Positions 45,985-56,546 of a stretch of 64,000 nucleotides of DNA are shown here, one piece after another. The translations under genes were made by a program, and so were the position numbers. Position 1 is the first letter of the stretch. Each line of letters opens with the position of its first letter. A model generated the notes under the pieces. The model searched no databases. It was not told the DNA's origin and saw only the letters and a program-made list of their open reading frames with translations. Source of the DNA: Prunus persica (lineage: Eukaryota; Streptophyta; Magnoliopsida; Rosales; Rosaceae); assembly GCF_000346465.2 (NCBI RefSeq), contig NC_034011.1, positions 26,099,941 to 26,163,940 of the forward strand. The letters are read 5' to 3'.

Positions 45985-47234
45985 GTCATTTTCATCGAAA
46001 AATTGTCAGAGTTAAAATTATTTAAATTTTACTCCGACATTCAAAAAAAGTTATCACTCAATATTCAATAAAAAACAATCATTTGATTGTTTTGCCTATA
46101 ATTGGGGTTTTTTTTAAATCCCAAGTAAGCGATAATTGTTATTGTTCTCACTTCTTTTATTAGGCATTTGTATTTTGCTATCATAAAAAACAAAACAGGA
46201 TAGCAATTTGCTGGTTGGAGTTAATTCGGTTTTAATTGTTTCTTCTATATATCCCTTCTCATTGTCTCATCTGGCCTTATCATCTCTTTCTCCTCTCTCC
46301 CATGTTATAATGCCTATTTCCACTGCCATACTGAACTGCGGTCATATGCACTGATGCAATCAAAATTTGGGGTAGTTTTGCTTTCTGCAGCTTTTCGTTA
46401 AGGAATTGATCACAACTATTGGAAAGAGTTAACGAAACTACTCCTTAACAAGTGTTTTTGGTTCTTCCCTCGTGACCAAACCAATTCAACCTTCCAAATA
46501 CTGCCCGGAGAAGAGCAGCAGTAATTCACTCGAGAGTCGCGAGTCATGGACCAGGTCAATTAAACTTTGCAGCACATTCCCAATGGGTTCGGTTCAGGAC
46601 ATCCATAACGCAGTGATGAATAAATGATCAAGCAAAAGAATCTTAACAGGGCATCAGAATGCAAAGGGAAAAGAACCAATATTGCCTCATACCATATAAC
46701 CCTTTTATTAGCTACCTAAACAAACAAACAAAACTCAGTCCAATCCAATTCTTCAGAAAGAAATGTTGACTCCCTCATCCAAAAGCACCCTAAGAGCAAT
46801 AGTAGAAGTTTGGTACAGTATAACAATGTCCTCGCTTTGCCAGCAAGCACGAGCCAATCAGACACCAACAACTGTTAAAGTTGCTCCTACAATAGCTATA
46901 AAGAAAGCCCCTTAAGCAGACCAGGTTCAGATTGAACACATTGCCAAAATGTACCCAATTTCAGAAGCTATCAATCATTCCATTTTCATTTATAACTAAA
47001 TCCCAGCAAGCAAACACAGAATCAAAACGAACAAATTCAAATTGAGCAACTGATTGACATATAAAAAATGAGCAACGGTCCACAAAATCCATTTCAGTTT
47101 TTTGTTGGCGTAAGTAAACAAAAACATCTAATAAGCATAGAGTCTAATAACATATCTCAGTAATAATAAAAGTAGCAAATTATAAGATAATGGAAATGCT
47201 TTAAAATGATTAGAAAATCAAAATGGATGAGAAC
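45985..47234. other. Intergenic spacer between the hAT element and RPL27A
   Basis: No gene is supported. The right part is the presumed 3' flank of the minus-strand RPL27A gene; the remainder is AT-rich. Confidence 0.45.
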
Positions 47235-47678
47235 CTAAGCGGTGAGCACGACGGCTCCGCCAGCCTCCTTGATCTTCTTCTCGGCGGTCTTAGAAATCAG
47301 CTTGGCCTTCACAACCAACGGCTGAGAGCTAGGCAACACGCCCTTACCCAACACCTTGAAGTAGCCGAACTGGGTGACGTCAAGCAATGGGGCCTCGTTT
47401 CCTTTGGCGGCCTTGTCCTTCACATCCTGGGGTACAAGTGACCACAGCTTGTCGAGGTTGACGATGGGGCAGTGGAACTTGTTGCGCAGCCTGTGGAAGT
47501 ACCTCATACCGACTTTACCAAAATACCCCGGATGGTACTTGTCGAAGAGGATCCGATGGTGGTGCATACCTCCGGCGTTTCCGCGACCGCCTGGATGCTT
47601 GCGGTGCTTGCCGATACGCCCATGCCCGGCGCTGACGTGGCCACGCTTCTTGCGATTCTTTTTGAACCTCGTCGTCAT
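47235..47678 (-). CDS. RPL27A: 60S ribosomal protein L27a (uL15)
   Basis: An intronless 147-aa frame, the normal length for plant L27a. It has the basic glycine-rich N terminus ([20 protein letters not shown] then [14 protein letters not shown]) and the conserved uL15 C-terminal region ([30 protein letters not shown]). It is a structural component of the cytosolic large ribosomal subunit. Codons are GC-richer than in neighbouring genes, as expected for a highly expressed gene. Intronless paralogs are usual for this family in plants, and the intact promoter elements argue against a processed pseudogene. Confidence 0.97.
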   Translation of the reverse strand: MTTRFKKNRKKRGHVSAGHGRIGKHRKHPGGRGNAGGMHHHRILFDKYHPGYFGKVGMRYFHRLRNKFHCPIVNLDKLWSLVPQDVKDKAAKGNEAPLLDVTQFGYFKVLGKGVLPSSQPLVVKAKLISKTAEKKIKEAGGAVVLTA

Positions 47679-48000
47679 GAGTCTCTGTCTCTTTGTCCTC
47701 CTAGGGTTTCTGAGGAGCGGCTACCAAGGAGTGAAATGGAAGTGCCTGCTAGGGTTTCTTTGAAGAAGAATATATATTATATAGGGAAGGGGTTTATCTT
47801 GAACGGCGTCGTAGACTGCCAGGATAGAGGAAGGGAGAAAATGGACGCTGGAACGCTGCGTTTTCGTTTTTATTTTGGGCCGTTGTTTACGTCTTCCCGC
47901 TCCGTTGTATCAGAAAGAGTCCGGGTTTCCCGGGAATTGGCTTTTAAGATTAGAGAATGGATCTACTGTCGTTCGAGTTGGGCTAACTTAACGTTGGGCT
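47679..48000 (-). promoter_or_regulatory. RPL27A promoter with two telo-boxes and site II motifs
   Basis: On the coding strand AAACCCTAG occurs twice (47701-47709 and 47749-47757), close to the ATG. A TATA-like ATATAATATATAT lies at about 47769-47782. TGGGCC occurs at 47876-47881 and TGGGCT twice more at about 47978-48000. This is the canonical plant ribosomal-protein promoter layout, shared with PES at the other end of the window. Confidence 0.65.
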
Positions 48001-48090
48001 CATTCATTATGTTTTTCTTTTAATATATATTTCTGTACTATTATTTTAGAAAATTATTTTATAATAGGGTGAAATGTCAATCATGCTAAC

Positions 48091-48214
48091 TTTTTTTTAA
48101 GAGATTTCTTATTGAGAGGGAGGATAGTATATTAAACTCATACGTATTATACATACGTTATGACTCGAACTCAAAACCTTTCATTAGAGGGGGCATTTGC
48201 TCCACACTACCAGT
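48091..48214 (-). mobile_element. SINE-like retroposon, minus orientation
   Basis: The minus strand shows TGGTAGTGTGGAGCAAATGC (A-box region), GAGTTCGAGTC (B box, 48162-48172), then GAGTTTAATATACTATCCTC, matching the body of the copy at 27.8 kb. Confidence 0.55.
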
Positions 48215-48252
48215 CATACTACTTTTTAAGTTAAATAAGTTGAGCAAACATA

Positions 48253-48372
48253 GGCTTAATCAAGTTGGCTATAATAGATGTGCTCCTCACTATGCACCCG
48301 AGTTTAAATCTCCCTTTCCATAATTTAGATTAATTAAAAATAAAATATCACTTGTATTAAAAAAAAAAGAGT
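48253..48372 (+). mobile_element. SINE-like retroposon, plus orientation
   Basis: CAAGTTGGCTATAATAGATG (A-box-like) is followed by a degenerate B box CGAGTTTAAATCTCC (48299-48313) and an A-rich tail (about 48359-48370). It lies head to head with the copy just before it. Confidence 0.5.
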
Positions 48373-48669
48373 TAAATAAGTTGAATAATATGTATAAATT
48401 AAGTTTGTGTTAGTAATTTAAACATACACATATATTTTCCATGCAATAACTTCCTCTGACTTACATATGCATATCATGTTTAGCAGTTGTAACTAACGAC
48501 GGTTATTTTTTTTTTTTTTAAAAAAGATGTTAAACAAACCATAAAAATATATCATACTATCAAACTATTTATTGACTTATTAATTTACTCTAATATAAAA
48601 TAATTAAAACATACATTAAATTATAAAATAAATATAATTTTAATAAATACACCTTACTCTCCATCAATT

Positions 48670-49215
48670 GTGAAACAAGTTGATTTGCAACCAAATTGCT
48701 TTATGGGTCTTCACCAAATTTGGTTGCTCGACTTATTATATATTGTTGTATGGGGGTTGCTTGATATTGGCATGAGAGATTTTGGGTTGCGTTTCCAACA
48801 TGGCTTCCTTGTCTCTGAGGTCGTTCAACGACCTCTGGTTGCGGCTGCTGCTCTTGTTGTAGCTTCAGTTTCGGCTGACATTTCTGATAAATTGCCGTCT
48901 CACAGATCCACTGGCGTGTGTACTACCTCGGATTTATCACATTCTTCATTGCATAACACCTTTCAAGATTCAAAATCATCTTGGGTTTCACACATATCGG
49001 TTTCTAAGCTTGCAAACTTCTCCTTATCTCCAGAATTCGAGTGCATGGGCCCAATATTAACTTACCAATTCCCAATTCGGGCGGCAAATTTGTTCCCAAG
49101 TTGCTATATTCTTTGGTTGCATCTTCACATGTTCTTCTTAATTTGTATCAGTTTGCAGACTTGGTGTTGTATGATAGCGTGTGTTAGGATGTACAAGGGT
49201 CTTTCTGATAGTTAA
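48670..49215 (+). pseudogene. Unidentified coding relic
   Basis: A 181-codon frame in very AT-rich surroundings. Its central part (residues ~58-130: VAAAALVVASVSADISDKL, then PSHRSTGVCTTSDLSHSS) has an organised, GC-richer character, resembling an organelle-targeting N terminus followed by mature sequence. An ATG in another frame (48800: MASLSLRSFNDLW) opens like a transit peptide and could be its original start, implying an internal frameshift. I do not recognise the family, so this is probably a gene fragment; a real short gene cannot be excluded. Confidence 0.3.
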
Positions 49216-50072
49216 ATAAGGTGTATTTAGTTAATTTTATATTTTAATTTAAATACTACGGTGTACTTAGATCATAAGGTGTACAAAGTCAATTTTAGAG
49301 TTTGTTCAACAAAAAAAAAAAAAAACAACACACAATTAACTTGTGTAAATGTATAATATGTATGCAAACAAAGTTGACATTTTTTATTGTTGCTATTTTA
49401 AAAATTATAAAGAAAACACATGATATTGTGCAATTATAATGTGCGAATTACATGTTACATGATGTTACCGATTCAAGTGTGTTATAATATGAATGAATTA
49501 GTAACATCATGTGGCATTATGACCGTTACATCGAAAAATTACTCCATTTCAACAAGTAACATAGCGAAAATTTTAGTTCATATGGGATACTCTCGGGTTA
49601 TATAGTACACAACTCAAGCTTGTAATGTATGTATTTCTTAAACAATAAATAAATAATGTGTGTTAAAGGATACTCAATATATTTTATCATTTATCTTGAT
49701 GTTGTTTCCTATATTGCTGGACACTAGCATGACCACGGAGTACGCAATGGTGAATTTTGCAAACAATAAATCAGTGCTTTTTAATCACCCCAAGGATTGT
49801 ATAGAGCAACCTTATTGCTTAGATCGCTTTCACTTTTATCTTGTATGATTGAAATGCTTTGTTGTCTGTAACTGAAGATACAATAGATAATGAAGAAGGA
49901 TGCCCTTGCCCATCCTTCTACAAATATGAGTTAGTTTGTTATACGGTGGGTTTTTTCGAAATCATTTGCTTTGTGGTGTTTGATGTTTAAGACTTTCTTT
50001 TTCTAGTTTTAAGACTTTCTCAATAGGCTGCTGCTTTCATAAAATACTTTTAAAATATATTAATATTTAAAC

Positions 50073-50142
50073 AGTATAGCCGCCCGGCTATACTATTTAA
50101 ATATATTCGAATATTTTAAAAGTACAGCCGCGCGGCTATACC
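50073..50142. repeat. Palindrome array, left cluster (2 units)
   Basis: Two 22-bp dyads, at 50073-50094 and 50121-50142, 48 bp apart. Each is a ~10-bp arm (AGTATAGCCG) and its mirror (CGGCTATACT) around two central bases. Spacers are AT-only or nearly so (TATTTAAATATATTCGAATA type). The unit is the same as in the larger cluster at 50.8-51.2 kb. Confidence 0.85.
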
Positions 50143-50231
50143 TAAAACTGACTAGTTCTTTTTAAAGTTGGAAGAAAAAAATAAAGCCATTTGACGAGGG
50201 ATAAAAGAATAATTTCCTAAAAAATGGGGAA

Positions 50232-50803
50232 GGTATACTAATACAAAGTAAATTTTCAGGAAATAGAAGACTTTCAATGTTTGCAAGTCTAGCAGTTTGT
50301 ACAGCAACATCGGCAGATGCAGCTTCGGGAGTTGCCCGCATGATTTCACAAATAAGTTGTTGACATTCACTCTTTAACACATGAAAAGAAAAGGATATGA
50401 AAGAGTAACAGATTACGGGATACATAATCTGGAATTAATCATCGAAAACTTGAAACAGATTACCTGTAATACTACTGTCAAGGAAAAACCAATGTTGTCG
50501 CCTCCAGTAACTTGAGATGCTTCCAATTTACATCTGTTGGCATTGATTCCAAAAGCTCCCCAACAACAGCATGGTTCTCTCTCTTAAGAATTATGCTAGG
50601 GAATTTAGTTTCAACGTTAAAACTATAGGCTGTATGTACATAAATAAAAACACATTAACAATCAGAAAGTAACTCACACCAAATATAAGAACAACAGCAT
50701 CTAAAATTGAATCAACAAGTTCTTTAGCCGCTGCCCGTGCTTTCCCTGCCGGAGCCATCACAGGTGAGACGGGGCTTACCGCAAAAACTTTCCCGTCGCT
50801 AAT
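50232..50803 (-). pseudogene. Fragment of an exocyst complex SEC8 gene
   Basis: Read on the minus strand, DGKVFAVSPVSPVMAPAGK then AAAKELVDSILDAVVLIF ends at a donor-like GTGTGAG. After an intron-like gap comes ENHAVVGELLESMPTDVNW. A frameshift leads into ASQVTGGDNIGFSLTVVLQ, then a further block, SECQQLICEIMRATPEAAS then ADVAVQTARLAN. Order and wording fit the middle of plant SEC8 as I recall it (identity by memory, not search). The real protein is about 1,000 aa, so only ~120 residues remain, with a frameshift and no start or stop of its own. It abuts the palindrome-array element at about 50800, suggesting transduplication. Confidence 0.6.
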
Positions 50804-51197
50804 TCATAATTCAATATATTTGAAGAGTATAGCCGGTCGGCTATACTATATAAATATTAATATATATTTAACAGTATAGCCGAACGCCTATTGATTTTAA
50901 TATCAATTTATTTTAACGGTATAGCAGCGCGGCTGTACCGTTAAAATATTCGTATGCATTAAAGAGTATAGCCGCGCGGCTATACTATTAAAATATTCAT
51001 AAATATTTAAAGAGTCTTTTTAAGGTATAGCCGAACGGCTGTACTGTTAAAATATTCGTAAATAATTAAAAAGTCTAGCCGGTCGGCTATACTGTTTAAT
51101 ATTAATATATTTTAAAGGTATATGCAGGCTAAAAATATTAAAAGAGTATAGCCGCGCGGCTAGACTCTTTAAATATATTCGAATTGTGAATTAAGAA
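50800..51197. repeat. Palindrome array, right cluster (7 units) bounded by inverted ends
   Basis: Dyads start at 50826, 50873, 50918, 50965, 51024, 51072 and 51145, mostly 45-48 bp apart (two gaps of 59 and 73). The arms are variants of AGTATAGCCG / CGGCTATACT; the copies at 50826 and 50965 are perfect. Centres vary (GT, AA, CG). The array is flanked by an imperfect inverted repeat: CTAATTCATAATTC (about 50799-50812) against GAATTGTGAATTAAG (about 51180-51194), so the whole block could be one element. Confidence 0.85.
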
Positions 51198-51475
51198 CAG
51201 GAAACTTTTCTAAGTGAATGGACAAAGGGGGGCGGGCACTACGCGGTTCCGTCGAGCCACTCCCTAAACGATGAAAATTAAGCAGTAAAACAACTGAAAG
51301 CAGATTTCCTGCTGGTTTCTGGATTTGTGAACAAGGGGAACATACTAATGTGCTCATTTGGAATTGGTTGTTCATCATTCCTATCCTAATCCTATCTATC
51401 ACTGATACTAGGCCTTCCGAGTGGAGTAGCTAGTAGCATTCCATTTCAACTTCCAGTTTCGAAATTTGATTTTCG

Positions 51476-54400
51476 ATGGACGTGTTCCACTTCCACCAGT
51501 CGAACCTTTGCTCTCTCAGGCCAAGCCCAAGGAGGAGGCCTAGCTCCTCTTATCTCCATCACGGAAAGCCTCTTCCTAATCTCAGCACTATGTCCATACC
51601 CCAAATCCCAATTCACAGCCTCACATCCAAACCACCCCGCCGCTTCCATATCCGAAACGAGGCTGTTGAAAAGTGGGTTGGGCCTTTTGGTTCGGCATTT
51701 CCAGGTGGTTGTTGTAGTTGGTGGAGTTTAAGTGGGCATGATAAGGAAGAGCAAAGCTGCACGGCGGCGAAGCCCATTACGCTACTGCACGCTCTTCGTC
51801 GAATGTGGGATTTGGTGGAGAGTCATGGATCAAGATGGGTTATCTTTGTCGCGTTTACTTCTTTGATTATTGCTGCGGTGCGTTTTAATTCTTTGCCTGC
51901 AATAATTGAACTTGCTTTGGATATTGGTTTTTGTCAATGTTTAAGATACATCACTGCATAGTTTGTGTGAGCAAATTAGCAACTTTGAGATTGAGAAGTA
52001 AACATACGTCGTTGTTAAATTAGACACATTTTATTACGTGTGTAAATTGTAATGTTATCATGTTGCAGCTTTCTGAGATTTCTATACCAAGTATATTGGC
52101 GGAATCCATATTTGCTGCTCAGAGTGGTGATGCTGTGGTTTTCTATAGGAACTCAAAAATTTTAGCTTTTTTGTGTATCAGTTCAGGGATATGTAGGTCA
52201 GTCCTTATATTCACTTTGATTGCAGAATCTGAAAACATTCTTTTCTTTGTTTGTACTAGAGTTGGCTGTTTTGTGATATGATGTGATTATTTACTATGTT
52301 TCATTTGAATTTCAGTGGCTTGCGAAGTGGTTGTTTTGGGATTGCAAACATTATTTTGGTGAGTGGTTCTCTCATTCCTTCCCAATAATAAAGAAAGAAA
52401 GAAAAAAACTTGAAATCCAATGGCAACGAGACTCTACACGAGTGTTAACTCCCTGTAGTGTTCTTTTTTAATAAATAAAAAATAATAAAGATTTGTGCAT
52501 TTGTGCTTTCTCTGTTTGAAAGCATGGTTTTATGTATTTTTTTTGTTTCCGGGATTGTTATCTAATTTCTTTATACGCCATCTGCTGCTCGAAACATCAT
52601 AATGCAGATGAAGCATCTCAGGGAAACTCTTTACTCAGTTCTTCTTTTCCAGGTTTGTGTTTCATTGAGTAATTGCACCAATTGGGTGCCAATTGTCAAC
52701 AAATTTATTTAAAGCAATGTTGACTTGCTTGATCTCTGATTTTATTCAATTCTGTACTCTATTTTGGTGTCATCTTTGATGTAGGATATATCCTTTTTCG
52801 ACAGAGAAGCAGTTGGTGATTTGACGAGCAGACTTGGGGCAGATTGTCAACGATTATCTCTTGTTATTGCGAATGATATTAGTTTGATCTTACGCAATGT
52901 TCTTCAGGTTGTGGTTCTTACCCTTCCCCTTTCCCCAAATGTGCTTTTGATTTTTTTTAATAGTCTAGTCTAAGTTACAGGTTTTCTGTATTCAGGGGAT
53001 AGGTGCACTGATCAATTTGCTGATATTATCTCGGCCTCTCGCATTATCAACATTGTTTATCTGCTGTGTGTTATCTATGATTTTTCTTCTTTATGGAAAG
53101 TAAGCTTCGTTACATTCTTTTTACTTTATATCTGATTTGGATTTTTTGAAGCTTGAGGTTATTTATACCACAAAGTTCTGCTATAACAATAAATGAAGAA
53201 GTGATTTATTTGATTATTTTATATTTAATAACAATATATAGGTACCAAAAGAAAGCTGCAAAGTTAGTCCAAGACTTCACTGCTGGTGCCAATGAAGTAT
53301 AGACAGACTGTAGATCCAAAATGCTCCAAAATTTATGTTAATCTTCTTTAGTTGACCACTTTCCAATTTGAATGTAGGCTGCGCAAGAAACATTTTCCTT
53401 GATGAGAACTGTCCGGGTTTATGGAACTGAAAGAAAAGAATTTGGAAGGTGTATATTTTACTATTAATTTCCTGTCAGTCAGGCATTTTCTTTTTACTGC
53501 CGTCTTTCTAATAAACATAGCACAAGAAATTCTGAGAATTCTGCCACCTAAAGCATGCATCCTGTGTGATATTAGGTTCAAGCAATGGCTAGACAAAGTT
53601 GCTTTTGTAAACATTCGAGAGAGTGTGGCTTATGGATTCTGGTGTGTGAGTTTCAGTACTCTTTATCGTTCTACACAGGTTTGGCTCTTTTTTAGTTAAC
53701 TATCATAAGGTATTGGGTCTTAAGTTGTTGGTTTTCTGAAGCGAGAAAGGAAAATGTCTTAAGTTATTGCATTTAAATGAAAATCTATTATTTGACTCCA
53801 CTTTGTCAAATCACATCTACAGATTATTGCAGTGGTGTTGGGAGGAATTTCAATTATGAGTGGTCATGTATCAGCTGAGCAACTAACTAAGTATGTACTG
53901 TATTGTGAGTGGTTAATTTACGCAACTTGGAGGGTCACAGACAATGTATCATCAATGATGCAGTCTGTTGGAGCAAGTGAAAAGGTTCTTCAGTTAATGG
54001 ACTTGTTGCCCAGCGACCAGGTCTTATCAAAAGGTTCTTTTGATTAAAGACTCTTAACCCTGATTTATGTGTTGCATGCTGCTTAGAGGTGCTTTAGAAA
54101 CTAACGCTTGTGCTTAGAAAAATAAACTTATCTGGAATTACATATATCTTCAAATGAATTCATATAATTTCTTTTCAAATGTATTTATCATAAAATGGAA
54201 TCTCACTGTCTGCAGGTGTGAAGTTGCAGGGGGTAATGGGACATATTCAGTTTGTAAATGTTTCTTTTCACTATCCTTCAAGGGCAAAAGTATGTCTTTT
54301 TTGGCCTAAATAATTCCAATTTATTCTTCCATTGCATATTTTCCTTTCAAATGTTTTCTCATATTACTCTTTTTAAAAACTTCTCTCTAAAATTTTAGCA

Positions 54401-55695
54401 GACCCCCGTACTAGATGACATAAATGTTTCCGTACAAGCACATGAAGTGGTTGCAATGGTAAGAGATAGCTTTGCTTGCATTATAATCCCTCTTAGAGAG
54501 CAGGAAATTTTTAAGGACTGACTTGCATCTAAATTTTGCCAAGGTTGGTCTGAGTGGTAGTGGAAAAAGCACATTGGTGAATCTTTTGCTTCGTCTTTAT
54601 GAACCAATTACTGGTCAGGTAAGCTTCTTCTTCTGAAAATTTGTCATCCATCGCTCAGAATAAGTTCGTTGTGTATTTTCCACCATTTTTGTTATTACAT
54701 CTTAGACTGTCATCAAATTTTGTTCTGAAGCTCTTTGCTTTGCAGATTTACATTGATGGTTTCCCTCTTAGAGAATTGGATATCAGGTGGTTGAGAGGAA
54801 AAATTGGATTTGTTCCACAGGTTAGAATACACAAACTGCAAGACTTACTTAAGAAGCATACAATAGAATTGTAATCTAAATTTACGTTTCAGACAGGAAC
54901 CTCATATATTTCATATGAGCATAAAGTCAAACATAGAATACGGTTGCTCTAAAGATATTAAAAAAGAAGATGTAGAATGCGCTGCAAAGCAGGCCTATGC
55001 TCATGATTTCATCTCCTTTCTTCCTGACGGCTATGAAACCGTCGTGAACGATAATTTACTCAGCGGGGGACAAAAGCAGCGAATTGCTGTTGCCAGGGCC
55101 ATTCTTAGAGACCCAGCTATATTGATCCTTGACGAAGCCACCAGTGCTCTAGATTCTGAAACCGAACATTATGTTAAGGCAAGTACTCTCTCTCAAGATT
55201 TAAACTATCTGTCAACTCGATTGTTATATATACAAGTAAGTTCTAATGCTGCTGGCTCTCATATCCCTTTATCTCCAGGGGGTTATTCATGCATTAAGAA
55301 GTGACATGAAAGCAAAAAGAACTGTCATTGTCATAGCACACAGGTGAACTTCTTACAACAACCACATTCTCTTTTCTTTTCTTGATATCTTCTGCATTAT
55401 CCTTAGTATGTGTCGTTTTGCAGGCTTTCAACCATAAAAGCTGCTGACAGAATCATTGTAATGGATGGTGGTCGAATCACTGAGGTCAGGTTTTATTGAT
55501 TTATTTAATTCTGTATTTAAAAAAGGATGCGTATATTATTCAATATACACATACAATCCGAATGTCCGGTTGTCCTTGATTTATGATTTGTGTAATGTGA
55601 AGCTCCCTATGCAGATGGGTAATCACACAGAGCTCCTCGAGAAGGATGGATTATATGCAAATTTGGTTGGAGCTCAAACAGATACTTTGGCTTGA
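51476..55695 (+). CDS. ABCB26: Half-size ABC transporter, ABCB26/TAP1-like, predicted chloroplast (18 exons)
   Basis: Exons 51476-51877, 52069-52196, 52316-52358, 52608-52652, 52785-52907, 52996-53099, 53242-53296, 53378-53448, 53576-53678, 53823-54033, 54216-54289, 54402-54458, 54544-54618, 54746-54820, 54897-55178, 55279-55343, 55424-55484, 55615-55695 give 684 aa. The Ser/Arg/Pro-rich N terminus resembles a plastid transit peptide. One transmembrane domain (about 120-400) precedes one nucleotide-binding domain: Walker [10 protein letters not shown] (~474-482), signature LSGGQ (~577), Walker [10 protein letters not shown] (~597), H-loop IAHR (~636). Family members are half transporters that dimerise; plant ABCB26 is TAP1-related and plastid-predicted, substrate unknown. 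Intron 15 has a GC donor (AAG|GCAAGT). Exon 12 has a TAGCAG tandem acceptor that can add one Gln. The exon 15 acceptor is the second of two AGs (CAGACAG), needed for the EPHIFHM frame. Confidence 0.93.
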
Positions 55696-56546
55696 CCCAG
55701 CAATATGATTCAGATGTTATTTTGAAAACACTAGTGAAATAGCGTTCATCCCATTTTTCTCTCCATAAGGCTCAATTTTGGATTTCTCAATTGTGTAGTA
55801 GACTGGGCCTGGGCCTTTTTATATATATTTTTTCCAACAATAAAAAGAGAAAGAAGAAAAATCATCCTGGGCTGACACAAGAATATTGCTTGTATAGTGA
55901 AAAAGGGTATTGATTTGCAGATCATAGGTCTTAGGTTTGAATCTTCATAATATTTTAGTTGTGTATGTGTGAGAAACTCTCTTCTCTTGTAGTTTAGACT
56001 ATCGCTTTTACTAAAAAAAATTAAAAACATAAAAGTTACCAAAAGAAACTCACCTAAAGAAAGTTATTGAAAGAATAAAATCAGTTTTGATCCTTTTTTC
56101 TTTTTACAAAACAAACTTTTATTAATCCAATAATAAATTAAAGAAATGAAAAAGGCGTCGACCCCAAAAAGAACAAAAAATGTAAAAGGGTTGTCGCTGG
56201 TCGGTGACTCGGTGGCCATCCACTCCCTCCAAAATAAAACAGAAACCTCGATATCTTTCTACTAATCTGACAGTTATTAACCTCACCACCAATCACTTGG
56301 CGCCACGTTTTTACACCCCCCGAATCTAGTAGTGTATTCCCTCACAATTTTTCTCTACAACGCTGACCCCCCAAAAACCCTAAACCCCTGATTTCTGATT
56401 CCGAGTGGTCTATGATCACTCATTTCGAACGCAAGCTCAGCTGCTCAAGCTTCGAGTTCGCTAATCTTATTGACGAGTTTCATTAGTATGCAAAGCTCTG
56501 TCAAACAGAAACTTCGTGCTTTTCGATAGACTCAGTGTGCTGGAAG
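55696..56546 (+). promoter_or_regulatory. Spacer and GP210 5' region
   Basis: Holds the ABCB26 3' flank, a SINE-like copy and the GP210 promoter. A telomere-like AAAACCCTAAACCCC run lies at about 56373-56388, some 160 bp before the GP210 ATG. A short GC-richer leader follows. Confidence 0.45.
55868..56028 (+). mobile_element. SINE-like retroposon, plus orientation
   Basis: B-box-like AGGTTTGAATCTTC (about 55932-55945) is followed by TTGTGTATGTGTGAG and TAGACTATCGCTTTTACT with an A8 tail. The body corresponds to the minus-oriented copy at 27.8 kb (TGTGTGTGTGAG..GCTATCG). Confidence 0.5.

Noticed and set aside
47472..48023. 183-codon plus-strand frame
   Set aside because: Antisense to RPL27A and its promoter.
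50826..51166. CRISPR-like regular array
   Set aside because: Spacing is regular, but the spacers are AT-rich and related to each other, the repeats are palindromes, and this is plant nuclear DNA.
54895..54914. Possible frameshift in ABCB26 after FVPQ
   Set aside because: Using the second AG (…ACAG|GAACCT) restores [12 protein letters not shown], so no damage is needed.
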